Below are positions 1 through 11,513 of a stretch of 64,000 nucleotides of DNA, piece by piece. Positions within the stretch are counted from its first letter, which is position 1. Every line of letters starts with the position of its first letter. The notes beneath the pieces are model-generated. The model saw only the letters and a program-made list of their open reading frames with translations, was not told the DNA's origin and ran no database searches. The position numbers and the translations under genes were made by a program. Source of the DNA: Diphasiastrum complanatum (taxonomy: Eukaryota; Streptophyta; Lycopodiopsida; Lycopodiales; Lycopodiaceae); the NCBI GenBank assembly GCA_029204225.1, contig CM055114.1, forward strand, positions 11,967,634 to 12,031,633, given 5' to 3'.

Positions 1-959
1 TGAGTTTCATACATACTATGTCAATTGTTGCTCAATAAATTGAATTCATTCACCCCTATTGGATTCCACCAATGACTCTACCTCTGAATGAAATTCAAAA
101 TCAAAAGTTGTGATTCTTCTCACTAAGATATTGTGCTTCAAAGAGCTAATTCCACTTAGAAATATTTGATTACCTAGGAGAAGACAACTCTCCACCAATA
201 CCAACACAAAATGAGCTTCTAGATCTTGCCCTCTACAAAGGAAGGAACTCTTAGAAAATTGGATCTCTCTCTACACATTTGCCATACACACCTCAATGAC
301 TTTTTTCAAGCCGTTAACAATCACTCAAACATATTGAGTAGGGTTGAACAATGTGACTTGGATCTCAATCTCTTTTCTAGAATTCTCAATTGAAGCCAAT
401 CTATGTCAAATTCTACAAAAGATTTGCATAGATGCTATATATGCTTGGAGGACAGATCCAAAGATGTTTTCTAGCAAGTTGATGGTTCTAAACTTGACCC
501 TATCACTCTTGAACAAATCTAGAGTGATGGTACAAATGGATTTCATCCTCTCACCTTGCATATCACTCCTTAATCTATGATATTTGGCAATTTTCTCTCT
601 CAAATTTGACATGTACTCAAAAAATCAGAGAAACATATATAATGCACCTGAATCAAGCTTCAAATTAATTATTTGGATGGTTCTTCTTGAGCTAACTTTT
701 GCACTAAGATTTATTTTGCTTTCAGCACCAACTTTGGGAACTCTCCCAATGAAATATCGATCTTACTAGACAAAATATTCATGAGCAGTTCTGTATGTGG
801 TGCTTCTAGTTCAGTCATCTTGAAGGATTCTTCATGATGATGTAACTGATCATTCATATCCGTACGTAAATTTCTTGGAGGCTGCAATGGTGAAGAATGA
901 ACTTCGGTTGTTGCTTTAGCATCTTCAAGCTCCTCTTTTTTTTGCAGATGTTTAATCCA
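1..959 (-). other. Probable continuation of the minus-strand LTR element; degraded, no domain recognised
   Basis: Read on the minus strand this stretch continues the gag reading frame after its stop at 960. About 60 further codons are open, with MTELEAPHTELLMNILSSK visible near 750-850, and a 68-codon piece lies at 406-612. The expected protease, RT or integrase motifs are not visible, so the pol part is either off the left edge or lost. I see no host gene here. Assignment to the element rests on position and reading direction only. Confidence 0.3.
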
Positions 960-2490
960 CTACCTCATATCCTGATATCTTCGTTTTTCTGCATGAAGAT
1001 TTGGATAGACTCCCGATGCTGTTGGTATATCGTTCAATGGTATAGAATCAGCGAGTACTGGATCCACTACTGGTTCTTTCTGCTTCTGTGCTCCGGTGAC
1101 CACCATCAAGGGTACACTTGATTTATTTTGAGCTACTGGTCTTTGTTTGATTGTTATCAAATTTACATGCACTGTAGCCGGGGGTGGCTTCGGTCTTGCT
1201 GGACAGTCTTTATAGCAATGCCCATAACTACAGTCATGACATAATGGTACAAATTTTTTCTTATTTGGACATTCTGCAACTCTGTGATTTTTTTCACATG
1301 CAAAACATCCAAGTGGTGCTCTGATCCAATTTCTAGAGGCTTGTTGAGCAGCAGCATAAATAGCATATTGTTCTGAAGATCCACCTGAAGATCCACTTGT
1401 TTGATCAGTACCATAGTTCCATTGCTCAGCATTTTCGTAAGGTTCTGGTTCCATCAAATTGGCAGGGGAAGCATAGTGCTTTGGTGGGGCCGGTAAGGCT
1501 AAACGTTCCGGGTATCCAAGAGCAGGTTGTCGAGGTCTTGATGTTCGATTTTCTCCATACTGTGGTTCTTGATATCCCATTTGGACATACTGTTGCTGAA
1601 TTATTTGAGGGTTGAAGTTGCAAAAAACAGTCTCATGATCAGGCGAATTACAAAAATGGCAAACACTGATTTCCATTTGTTTTTTCAATTGAGGACACTC
1701 ATTCACTGTGTGATTTCCTGTACAAATAGAACAGTAGACATTTTCCCTAGTAGGAAAAGTCTTCGCAAACTTCTTAGGTTCCTTGTTCGCTTTTCCATGG
1801 AAATTTTCCAATGCTTTGATCTTCTCTTGGTTCTTCCCAAGTTTCTCGAACTCATTGAGCATCATTTATGTGGTATTAGTGGTGGATGTTGTAGTAGTTT
1901 GCCCTGCTGTATAAGGCAACATACTGATATTCGGCTCGTCATCTGAACCTTCATCCTCCTCCCGAATTGCATCGTCCATAGCATTTTGCAAGAGTGCATA
2001 CTCATTATGGCGTTTCAGCTCACGTCTGATCCGTTTAGGTAGACCTGACAAAAACCATATAATCATAACATTTTCGTTAATCGGCTCAGGTTCGCACTCA
2101 GATTTGAGGCGTTTCACCCGTTCAATGTAATCACGAACCATTTTCCGCTTTCCCATTTTAATTTTACTTAAAAGTAGGAAAGGGTCTTCCATAAACTTCT
2201 GCGGCTTGAATCATGTGATAAGGACTCGTTTAACAACTCCCAATCTGTACATTCAGTTTTATCTTGATTATAGTACCAATCTTGTGCTACACCTGTTAAG
2301 GCCATAGGAAACAGCTTGAGTTTATCTTGAGGGAAAATTTCGCCATAGACTTCACAGGATTCAGCATAGATCTGAAGAAATCTAACTAGATTTGTTAATC
2401 CATCATATTTGGGTAGATCCAAACGGGGTGCTCTTCTAACAATGATTGGATTGACTTCCTGTGGAACACCTCTAGGAGCAATCTAGGGGC
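960..2490 (-). pseudogene. Gag polyprotein remnant with four zinc knuckles (Ty3-like LTR retrotransposon)
   Basis: Gag packages element RNA into cytoplasmic particles. Reading leftwards, the frame opens near 2490. It contains a retrotransposon-gag segment (LPKYDGLTNLVRFLQIYAES, then KLKLFPMALTGVAQDWYYN) at about 2300-2420, shifts frame near 2190, and runs to a TAA at 1866-1868. The same frame then continues from the ATG at 1865 to 960. The distal part has four Cys/His knuckles: CSICTGNHTVNEC, CHFCNSPDHETVFC and CFACEKNHRVAEC fit CX2CX4HX4C, and CHDCSYGHCYKDC is one residue short before the His. Four knuckles is more than the usual one or two. The frameshift plus in-frame stop make it a pseudogene. 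The link to Ty3 rather than another LTR group is inference, since no pol is in view. Confidence 0.7.
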
Positions 2491-3442
2491 AACCATCTTT
2501 ACAAATTTAGATCAGGTAGACAATGACATTGGATCTAGATTTTTCAATCAAAAACTATCTCAGATCAGATCTGCTAGATCTATTCCTTTTTCCAAAAAAT
2601 CTGATTCTATATCATAAAAAAAAAAATTGAAATTCAATCAATTGGTACTTCTCAAAAATGATAAATCTCTGGAAATCCAAATCAGAATATATCAGATTTG
2701 ATCCAAATTTTGACAGACACTTGATCTGGAAAATCAAAAACTAAAAACAGGACTAGCGAAGGTTGGCTCGACGAAAATTCAATAGTGCTATTTTTGGAAG
2801 AAAAAAGAAACTCTCTGATCAATTTTTCTTACAATTTCTTAAGAAATAACCTTTGTCGACCTCTCAGATAAAAGATTTGACACAGATAAAACTATGAAAA
2901 AACGGACGAAGGTTTCTGACACAAGAAAATACAGTTTCTTTAGTTTAACGAGAGTAAAAATCAAGATTTTCTGTGATCTGATCAAGAAGAATCTTCGTCG
3001 TATTCAAAAATAGTATTCTACTATAAATAGAATGTTTTGGAATTTCGACAAAGGTTCTAGTGAAGGATCAAGAGTAATACTGGTATTTTTGCAAAAGAGT
3101 GACTTTTTTGACAAAAATATGGCAATATGACAACACGAACCAAAACATAAAATATAGTTGTTATTCGTACAATTACAGTACCCTATTGTATGTCACACGT
3201 GTGGAACCAGAAATAGCAATAAATGATCATTCTACACATAGAATTGCAAGATAACATCATGAGAGTGCACCAATGAGTAGTAGAACCCAAAGAGAACCAT
3301 GTATAATGATGAATTGAGAGAGAAAAGAGAGAAGATGTGTCTCTCCACAAGTTTCCTCATTTTATAACAGGTTCAAACCCTATTTGGCCACTTGGTTTTC
3401 CCTCCAAAATGCTAACCCTACTATTTCTGGGTCTAGATTTAG
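2491..3442 (-). other. Probable 5' leader and partial LTR of the minus-strand element
   Basis: This AT-rich stretch lies directly upstream of the gag frame on the minus strand. A minus-strand TATA-like stretch sits at about 3357-3368, followed downstream by a TC-rich tract (3310-3355) that would suit a transcript start. No tRNA primer site or second LTR copy is visible, and the right side is cut by the repeat starting at 3443. No gene is seen. Confidence 0.3.
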
Positions 3443-3914
3443 TTAGAAATCAGAGTTAATCTGATATACATTATTAGTATAAGCTCTAAATGTGATGATG
3501 TAATTATTGTACAATTTATTTAGTTTATTGTATATGCTTGTGATCGGGACGTGAACTGTTAGGATACATTGATCAGGCACTGATCCCGTAGACAGCTACT
3601 TGGGTTAGCCGAGTAGCCACACGTAGGAAAAATTAGCCTATACAGAGTTATATACAATACTTGCTATACTCAGGGGCATGTCCTGAGTTTGTTGGTCGAA
3701 TTTGGCCATATTGGGCCTGAACTTAGTTTGACAGGTGGTAGGCCAATTTTAAAACACCTGCCTTTTCATGCAGTTTGTGAATACCCTATATGTACATTGT
3801 TTCTTTGTAATCTAATTACTTTTGTTGTGCCATCTTTGAGAGCTTGTGAGGAGTGGCTATGGTGATTGTGTGATGTGATCTGCATACTGCACTAGATCCT
3901 ATCGAAATTTCAAC
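3443..3914 (+). repeat. 5' LTR of the LARD-like element
   Basis: The left copy runs from TTAGAAATCAGAGTTAATC to CGAAATTTCAAC and ends one base before the primer site. It carries about 95 bp (around 3718-3810) that the right copy lacks. Confidence 0.75.
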
Positions 3915-3926
3915 TTGGTATCAGAG
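3915..3926 (+). other. Primer binding site (tRNA-Met type) of the LARD-like element
   Basis: TTGGTATCAGAG follows the 5' LTR directly. TGGTATCAGAGC is the usual complement to the 3' end of plant initiator tRNA-Met in LTR elements; here the match continues as TG. Confidence 0.85.
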
Positions 3927-4509
3927 TGTCAGGGTGATGCAGGTATGCACGATCCGCTGGAGCTATGGGATAACGTCTTTCACTAGGAGAAATAGCACTC
4001 ATAGCGTCTCATGAGAGAGGACTCCACACATCGTATAGGTAGTCCAGATGGCAGAAGATAGCAAAGTTCCTTCGATCGGAACTTCAGGGAAGATCAAAAC
4101 GATCTTTGTAGGTGGATTTTGAGGAGGATTCACGAAAAAACTTGCAGTTTCGGTGGTTTCGGGGAAATCATCGATGGTGGCTTCATGATTCACTGTGTGG
4201 ACAGCCGTTTGGCGCAACGGGGCTTCCAGAAAGTTTGCAAAGAGCAGTGATGGAGAGCCATAGCAATTTACAGGGATCGATTGGTTGGAAAACGAAGAAT
4301 TTGAGAAATTTCCAGTTTTGTGGGGTGTTGACGGTTTGGAATGAAAACTAGTGTGTTTGCAGTCGATACCGCACCAATTGTCAAACTGTAAATTGCATCG
4401 GAGAGCCATAGGTAGGGCAACCTCTGTGGAGTGAAGAACCGCAAGTGGAAGCTCAGTGAAAGACTGAGTAAAGCCCAAGAAAAATCTCTCTCACACAAGG
4501 CCTGAAGGG

Positions 4510-4514
4510 GCCCG
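4510..4514. other. Target-site duplication, left copy (GCCCG) of the copia element
   Basis: GCCCG directly precedes the left LTR and is repeated at 9098-9102 directly after the right LTR, as left by retroviral-type integration. Confidence 0.9.
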
Positions 4515-5351
4515 TGTCAAAGTACAGCAAAATGGACCAAGAATAGATCTGAATCAGATCCACAAGTGTGATTGGATGTTAGATTAGATCAACCTATCAA
4601 TCTACACAAGATTAGATAGCATTTAGATCAAATATAGATGAATAAATCTAACAAGAACAATCATTATTGATCAAAACTTGTACTTTCTAGTTTCACACGT
4701 GTGAAAACCTGTCAGAGTACGGACATTAGGCTGAGAATAAAGTATACTATTCTTAGAACCCAATCAATGCATAAAAACACAAGACAAATAGAGAGAAAAC
4801 ACTAGAATTGCTCCAAAACCAAGATTTAGCTTCCATATCAATTATGGCCAAATGAGCCACCATATATACACAAGAGCTGATGCTTACTCAGCTAATTTGG
4901 CACGTGTGAGAGTGCCTACTCATCAAAGGATCCACCAATAATCATCAATATGGCACATGGACCAAGTTTCCTAACTTATAGCCACCTCCCTTGATTTTAG
5001 GCAATTTTCCTAATTTATAGGGACTTGCACAAATATCTACTACAAGTTGGATCTCACCTACTACTGATGTTTTGACACATGTGAGCAATCCTTGGCACGT
5101 GTGAGATCACTCCTATCCATGTGAAATAGCTTTTCCTACCAATAAAATGATGCCAAGTGGCATATAGCTAGAAAACTAGATTTTGGCCATTTTAGCCACT
5201 AAATCTCAAATGAAATGGTATGTACAACCTATATGACTCATCTAAATGATAAATGCATTTAATTCACACGTGGGAATAGGCCCCACACATGTGTAAACAT
5301 AATATGTACATGATTTTGGCCTAGATCAAGCATGATTTTGACATTTTCACA
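4515..5351 (-). repeat. 3' LTR of the copia element
   Basis: The left copy in the window begins TGTCAAAGTACAGC and ends TTTTCACA. Because the element reads on the minus strand this is the downstream LTR. It contains several copies of the short word CACGTGTG or CACATGTG. Confidence 0.95.
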
Positions 5352-5360
5352 CTCCTCCTC
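5352..5360 (-). other. Polypurine tract of the copia element
   Basis: Plus-strand CTCCTCCTC is GAGGAGGAG on the coding strand, directly upstream of the 3' LTR. Confidence 0.8.
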
Positions 5361-5365
5361 AAAAT

Positions 5366-7880
5366 CTAGCTTGGTAAATCTAGTATACATCTATCTACAA
5401 CTCCAAGTGCTAATCTTAACTTCACAAATGGATCCTTTGCCAATGGTTTGGTAAGTATATCAGCAACACAATCTGAAGATGAAACATGGACGAGCTTGAT
5501 CTCCTTTGCTTGTACCTTCTCTCTCACAAAGTGATGTGAAATCTCAATGTGCTTGGTTCGAGCATGGAAGATTGGATTGTTGGCAAGTTGTTGGGCTGCT
5601 TGATTGTCACAATAAATGCATGGAATATCTTCAGCCTTGATCACTTGAAGCTCCTCCAATAGTCTTCTTAGCCATAGGATCTCCTTTGTTGTTGTTGTCA
5701 TAGCTTTATACTCGGATTCGGTTGATGAAAGTGAGATAGTATCTTGCTTTTTGGAAAGCCAAGATATGACTCCTCCACATAGGAATGTAGCAAAGGCACT
5801 TGTGGATCTTCAATCCACTTTTTCACCTTCAAAATTTGAGTCCGAGTACGCTCTCAAACAAAGATTACTCCCTTGATATACTATGCCAAAGTTTCTAGTA
5901 GCCGAGATGTACCTTAACACTCTTTTGGCACTCTTCCAATGACATATTAGTGGACTTTGCATGTATTGACTCAATTTGCCAACACAAAAGCTAAGATCTG
6001 GTCTAGTGATGGTCAAATAGATCAAGGAACCAATAAGTTTTCTATAGGTAGTGATTTCCTCAAAGGATGCTACATCACTTTCCTTAGAAACTTTTACATT
6101 TAGTTCCATGGGAGTTTCAACTCCTTTACAATCTTTAGTGCCAAACTTTTCTAAGATGGATCCAGCATACTTAGATTGACATATGAAAGTAAAATCATTG
6201 CATCTAATAACTTCTATTCCAAGTATGACCTTTAGAAGTTCTAGATCTACCATTTTAAACTCACTAGACAAGGAAATTTTTACATCTATAATGCCATCAT
6301 GATCATTTCCTGTGAGAATTATATCATCAACATATAAAACCAAAATGATGATCTTTCCATCATTACATTTGTAGTACAATGATGGTTCATAAGAACTTAC
6401 AACAAATCCAATGGAAATAAGATAAGAATGCAACCTAGAGTACCAAGCTCTAGGTGCTTGCTTGAGCCCATAAAGACTCTTCTTCAAAAAGCACACTTTG
6501 TCTTCTTCTCCATCTTTGATGAAGCCCTCGGGTTGGCACATGTAAATTTCCTCCTCCAAGAATTCATTCAAGAAAGCATTTGTCACATCAAGTTGAAAGA
6601 GCTCCCACTCGAAAGAAGTAGCAAGGCATATGATCAATCTAATGGTTACAAGCTTTGCAACATGAGCAAAGGTTTCATCATAATCTAAGCCTTTGACTTG
6701 TAAAAAACCTTTTGCTACAAGTCTTGCTTTATACTTATGAATGGAACCATCTTGATTATACTTCAATCTATATATCCATTTACAAGTAAGAGGCTTCTTT
6801 CCATAAGGTAGATTAACAAGATTCCAAGTTTGATTTTCCAACAAAGCATCAAACTCTACTTGCATAGCATCCTTCCAACTTTGAGACTTAATTGCTTCTT
6901 CAAAACATGTTGGTTCTTCAAGCATAGTAGTCAAGAAAGAATAAGAGGTGTGTAGTTGAGAATCTTCCCTTTGCTTTCCTTTGTCACTATAAGTGACCCT
7001 TGATGGCTCGACCCTCACTCTTGTTGATCTTCTTGGCACCTCTGGATCTTGAGCAAGATCCTCTTGGTCTTCAACTCCTTGAAGCTCCTCCTTGGCCATA
7101 GCATGATCACTGATAAGATGAGAGTTGTTGGAAAGTACCTTCTCTTTGCCATTGAGAGATTCATCAAAAAGTACATCTCTACTTACAACAACTTTCTTGG
7201 TAATGGGATCAAATATCCTATATGCTTTACTATTTTCACTATAACCAACAAAGATGCCTTTAAATGAAGTAGCATCTTCCTTTTTCCTTACTTCTAAAGG
7301 AATGTGTACATAACAAGTACATCCAAAAAATTTCAAATCACTAAGATTTGGCTTTTTGCCATACAATGCTTCATAAGGTGTGAGACCTCCAATGGCACTA
7401 TTAGTCATTCTATTAGATAGAAAGTTTGCACATAAAATATCTTCTCCCCAAAATGAAATAGGAAGTGATGCATCTAATCTCAATGCTTTAGCACACTCAC
7501 ATAGTGTTCTATTTTTCCTCTCGGCCACCCCATTTTGCTGTGGGGTGTATGTGCAAGTAAACTCTCTTCTAATGCCATTAGTTTCACAAAACTCTTTCAT
7601 ACTATTGGAGATGTACTCCCCTCCATTATCACATCTTAATACTTTCAAGCTAGCATTAAGTTGCTTTTCTACAAGAGTTTTGAACTTCACAAAGGTTTCA
7701 AACACTCCACTTTTCTTAGACAAGAGGTAAATCCAAGAGTATCTTGATTTATCATCAATAAAAGTGACATACATAAGAGCTCCACCATTAGATTCATGTG
7801 AAAAAGAGTGAACATCTGAGTGAATAAGATCAAGAGGAGAGTTAGATCTTGTCAAAGATCTCTCAACTTCAAGGTACACT
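5366..7880 (-). pseudogene. Copia Pol, N-terminally deleted: integrase core, reverse transcriptase, RNase H
   Basis: Pol copies element RNA and inserts it into the genome. The frame opens near 7880 directly in the integrase core: LIHSDVHSF, then CDNGGEYIS, then TPQQNGVAERKNRTL with the third acidic residue. The RT follows, with ETFAHVAKLVTIRLI, FLEEEIYMCQPEGF, SLYGLKQAPRAWY and the catalytic LYVDDIILTG near 6310-6340. RNase H follows, with STESEYKAMTTT and a CDNQAAQQLANN motif near 5600. One in-frame TGA at 5810-5812 splits RT from RNase H. No ATG leads the frame, and the gag, protease and integrase HHCC module are gone. The product cannot work alone, but the LTRs, primer site and purine tract are present. 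Confidence 0.93.
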
Positions 7881-8246
7881 AAAAAAAAACAGAGAATCAA
7901 CTTCAATGTACTGTAAACAAGCTCTAATCCACCTATATGATTGATCTAAACCAAGAACAAATCAATGGAATAGAAACAATGCAAGTGAAAGCTTGAAAAA
8001 TGCACTAAATTGACTCAAAATTGGGTGTATGAAGCTCAAAATGCACCAAACTGAATTTTACTGTCAAAAACAGGTCCTGTATAGCCCCACATGTGTGGAA
8101 AGTACAACTGCAGCCCACAGCAAGATTTGGTACAAATATGATGGTTCTAGCTATCCATTCAACCTCACTACCTCAATATTAGCTTGTTTCCAAAAACCTG
8201 CCAATTTGGGTATAGTTTAGATCAATGCCTTAAATGCACTTGTACT
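7881..8246 (-). other. 5' leader of the copia element up to the deletion junction
   Basis: This is untranslated leader between the primer site and the place where integrase coding begins. The deletion junction lies near an A9 run at about 7881-7889. No coding sequence is visible. Confidence 0.6.
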
Positions 8247-8260
8247 TGGCTCTGATACCA
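8247..8260 (-). other. Primer binding site (tRNA-Met) of the copia element
   Basis: Plus-strand TGGCTCTGATACCA is TGGTATCAGAGCCA on the element strand, directly downstream of the 5' LTR. Confidence 0.93.
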
Positions 8261-9097
8261 TGTCAAAGTACAACAAAATGGACCAAGAATAGATCTGAAT
8301 CAGATCCACAAGTGTGATTGGATGTTAGATTAGATCAACCTATCAATCTACACAAGATTAGATAGCATTTAGATCAAATATAGATGAATAAATCTAACAA
8401 GAACAATCATTATTGATCAAAACTTGTACTTTCTAGTTTCACACGTGTGAAAACCTGTCAGAGTACGGACATTAGGCTGAGAATAAAGTATACTAATCTT
8501 AGGACCCAATCAATGCATAAAAACACAAGACAAATAGAGAGAAAACACTAGAATTGTTCCAAAACCAAGATTTAGCTTCCATATCAATTATGGCCAAATG
8601 AGCCACCATATATACACAAGAGCTGATGCTTATTCAGCTAATTTGGCACGTGTGAGAGTGCCTACTCATCAAAGGATCCACCAATAATCATCAATATGGC
8701 ACATGGACCAAGTTTCCTAACTTATAGCCACCTCCCTTGATTTTAGGCAATTTTCCTAATTTATAGGGACTTGCACAAATATCTACTACAAGTTGGATCT
8801 CACCTACTACTAATGTTTTGACACATGTGAACAATCCTTGGCACGTGTGAGATCACTCCTATCCATGTGAAATAGCTTTTCCTACCAATAAAATGATGCC
8901 AAGTGGCATATAGCTAGAAAACTAGATTTTGGCCATTTTAGCCACTAAATCTCAAATGAAATGGTATGTACAACCTATATGACTCATCTAAATGATAAAT
9001 GCATTTAATTCACACGTGGGAACAGGCTCCACACATGTGTAAACATAATATGTACATGATTTTGGCCTAGATCAAGCATGATTTTGACATTTCCACA
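8261..9097 (-). repeat. 5' LTR of the copia element
   Basis: The right copy has the same length as the left (837 bp) and differs at about ten bases, for example CAACAAAATGG for CAGCAAAATGG at the start and TTTCCACA for TTTTCACA at the end. Confidence 0.95.
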
Positions 9098-9102
9098 GCC
9101 CG

Positions 9103-10340
9103 AAGGGCAAAAATGCCATTTCTTCATTAAGAAACTTCGAAAAGACGTTCCAGTTCAAATTGCAAGCAATTTCTTTGGAAGAGCCTAACTAAGGCTAGAA
9201 GTCACCTTTTTTGGCCATCCTTGGGCCAAAATGACCCCTGAAACTGATTGCTCAAAGCAAGCGGACAGAGCAACGTCACAGAGTAGGGAAAAAGGTGTTT
9301 CGGGGAGTTTTCATCACCATTCTATCGAGCGGAGTGCGGGTGACCTAGTGATGGGCTACATTCGCCATTTGAGTACCATAGGGCCAAATTTGGAACAATT
9401 TTTGGCTGGTGAAACCTGTTATAGGACGGTACAATCAGGCATTATCGCTTCAGAATCATTATTACTTACTCTTAACAAGGTAACAAGGCGTTTGGAGGTA
9501 GTAAATGCAGTATGGGGGCAATGGGTAGCGGAATTGTGTGGAGAAAGCTAGTATTGGCGACGGAAGTGCAATTTGGCATCGTGACTACTCATCATTGGCG
9601 ACAATTTTGAGAGGGCAGGCAATCACAGGTGAAAGGCAGGCATGGTATGCCGGTTATAGGTGAAAAATTGTTGTGATCAGGTTCAACTTTTGGGGTTTAA
9701 ACCAACCAACGTCAAGTGGCATTTTGGGAGAACGCTCTCATAGGTATGATTGGCAGTAGTGTCGAGTCAGATGATAGTTGCATTGACACACGCATCTGTA
9801 GCTTAGAAATTTCTCGTTCGGAGGGAAATATGGGCTAGCTTGGAGGTACACACATTTTGGCATTCACAGGTGATGGAAGTGCAAGGTGGTGCTAGTTGGA
9901 AGCCATTGGGCAAGATAGCGGACTTGCATTGGACGAGCTGTGTGTGGGACACGCAGAGGATGAAGAAGGGATCAATAATCACACTTTGAATGCTCTTGGC
10001 GAGTGGTGAGTGTGATGATTTTGCAGTTTTGCAATCGATAAGTCAATTTTGATCAAGTCATTTTGGTTGTGCCTCATGGTGGCAGTGCGATTTCCTCAGT
10101 TTGAGCCATGTCGCTCATGTGGTCCACTTGTGTTTCAAGTTGGATGGGGACGAGCCAGTTGGTCGAGAGTGTGGTAGACTCTCTATATGAGCATTGTGTT
10201 TACATGATACTTCGTCAAACCTGGTGGTTTGTTGGTGTGCTTGAGTGTGAGTCAAGTACATGGTAGCTGTGATATGCTTAACATCTTTTGGACACTCCAG
10301 ACGCTGCTGCAATATATTGTTTTTCACTCTTATCACATTT
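9103..10340 (+). other. Interior of the LARD-like element, no recognisable gene
   Basis: This non-coding interior continues the sequence interrupted at 4514. A 106-codon opening at 9231-9551 has no motif I recognise, and neighbouring frames are closed. I see no structural RNA. Confidence 0.55.
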
Positions 10341-10346
10341 GAGCTT

Positions 10347-10356
10347 AAGGGAGAGA
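10347..10356 (+). other. Polypurine tract of the LARD-like element
   Basis: AAGGGAGAGA lies one base before the 3' LTR, the expected place for plus-strand DNA priming. Confidence 0.75.
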
Positions 10357-10357
10357 T

Positions 10358-10734
10358 TTAGAAATCAGAGTTAATCTGATATACATCATTAGTATAAGCT
10401 CTAAATGTGATGATGTAATTACTGTACAGTTTATTTAGTTTACTATATATGGTTGTGATCGGGACGTGACCCGTTAGGATATATTGATCAGGCACTGATC
10501 CCGTAGACGACTACTTGGGTTAGCCGGGTAGCCACACGTAGGAAAAATTAGCCTGTACATAGTTATATACAGTACTTGCTATACTCATGGGCACGTCTTG
10601 AGTTTGTCGATCGAATTTGGCCATATTGAGACCTAATAGCTTTTGTTGTGCCATCTTTGAGAGCTTGTGAGGAGTGGCTATGGTGATTGTGTGATGTGAT
10701 CTGCATACTGCACTAGATCCTATCGAAATTCAAC
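10358..10734 (+). repeat. 3' LTR of the LARD-like element
   Basis: The right copy is shorter than the left because it lacks the segment between CATATTGAGACCTAA and TAGCTTTTGTTGTGCC. It ends in CGAAATTCAAC. Confidence 0.75.
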
Positions 10735-11108
10735 TAATTCAAAGTACCCAACATTCAAATTTGAATCTCTCTCAAACTTGACTACCAAGTTTCCCACACT
10801 TTCAGAAAGTGTTTATTGAATGTAATTTAAACTAATATAACTTCAAAAAGTTTATTTCTAAGTCTAAAGTGACTTTTGGCCTCAATTGACAATTTACCAA
10901 AATATGACTAAATTAGCTGAAATCACTCACACTCCCTCTTCAACTAGTTTTGGCATAGTTTTAACCATACTACTTTGATCCAAATGTAGAATGAACTCTA
11001 TCTTAAGTATAGATCTTCTTTCTAAGGTCCTAAAGTAGTTTCCATAATTGATATAGAGAACAGTGTCCAAATTGGATGCTTCACTATTCCTTACATCAAT
11101 TTTACACA
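10735..11108 (-). mobile_element. Possible 3' end of another copia element (weak)
   Basis: On the minus strand a purine tract (GAAGAGGGAG, about 10932-10941) is followed by TGTGAGTGATTTC, which looks like the start of a 3' LTR cut off at 10735 by the LARD-like element. The frame just upstream reads ILKIEFILHLDQSSMVKTMP, faintly like the C-terminal end of copia RNase H. The call rests on this arrangement only. Confidence 0.35.
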
Positions 11109-11513
11109 TCAAGATGTAACTAGAAGATGAGGTAGCCCCAAGCGAAGACGAAGAGCAGTGGTGAAGATGGCCGGAGAAAACCGAAAGGAAGGAATAACAG
11201 GCCGAGCTGACTGCCAAGCCCCTGCAACTGGACTCGCACAAGAAAGAAGCCGAGCTCGATGCAACGTCGAGGAAACCTGAGAGAGCATGCTGGAAAGAGT
11301 TTGCTTGTGCACGCGCTCCAAGAGAGTATCTTGCAGGTGATTTGAACTGAAAGTGAGGAGTTGCTCAAAAGGAGGAAGACAAGCTAGGGCAAAGAGGGGG
11401 AGTAGCTCTTGCGCAGCGAGGAGGAAGTGCTGGAAAGACAAAGAACCGCTATCCACATGAGCAATGCAATCCGCCAAGAGAGGGCGAAAGCCAGAAAGGA
11501 ATAGATAAGACAA
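11109..11513 (-). pseudogene. RT/endonuclease-family element, copy 2: C-terminal linker segment
   Basis: The minus-strand frame aligns by eye with the product of the copy at 43-46 kb. ADCIAHVDSGSLSFQHFLLA matches DSVAHVETCILPFQQHLRA, RARLLSCASPVAGAW matches RARLLSCAGPGVGAW, and LRLRLGLPH matches LRVRLGFPH. The segment stops before the Cys/His and endonuclease part. Its upstream neighbour in the protein lies at 14038-14215, beyond an inserted copia derivative. Its downstream neighbour lies at 14222-14770 in the opposite orientation. It is a broken fragment. Confidence 0.8.

Larger units (their letters stand above)
4515..9097 (-). mobile_element. Young Ty1/copia element, internally deleted, with complete LTRs and target duplication
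   Basis: A complete insertion reads on the minus strand. The two 837-bp LTRs (4515-5351 and 8261-9097) start TGT and end ACA, and the 5-bp duplication GCCCG lies on both sides (4510-4514 and 9098-9102). A tRNA-Met primer site lies next to the right LTR and a GAGGAGGAG purine tract next to the left one. The LTRs differ at about 10 sites by eye, roughly 1.2%. The interior is only about 2.9 kb. It keeps the integrase core, RT and RNase H, but gag, protease and the integrase zinc-binding part are missing. It sits inside the interior of the LARD-like element, so it is the younger of the two. Confidence 0.95.
3443..10734 (+). mobile_element. Old non-autonomous LTR retrotransposon (LARD-like), interrupted by a copia element
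   Basis: Two direct repeats (3443-3914 and 10358-10734) flank an interior with a tRNA-Met primer site after the left repeat and a purine tract (AAGGGAGAGA) before the right one, so the element reads on the plus strand. Without the 4515-9097 insertion the interior is about 1.9 kb. It has no gag, RT or integrase. Only a short opening from the ATG at 4048 (MAEDSKVPSIGTSGK) looks gag-like, and it soon meets stops. By eye the repeats differ at about 20-25 of 370 comparable sites, and the right one lacks about 95 bp. Terminal bases are not a clean TG/CA and no target duplication could be fixed, so ends may be off by a few bases. Confidence 0.75.
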
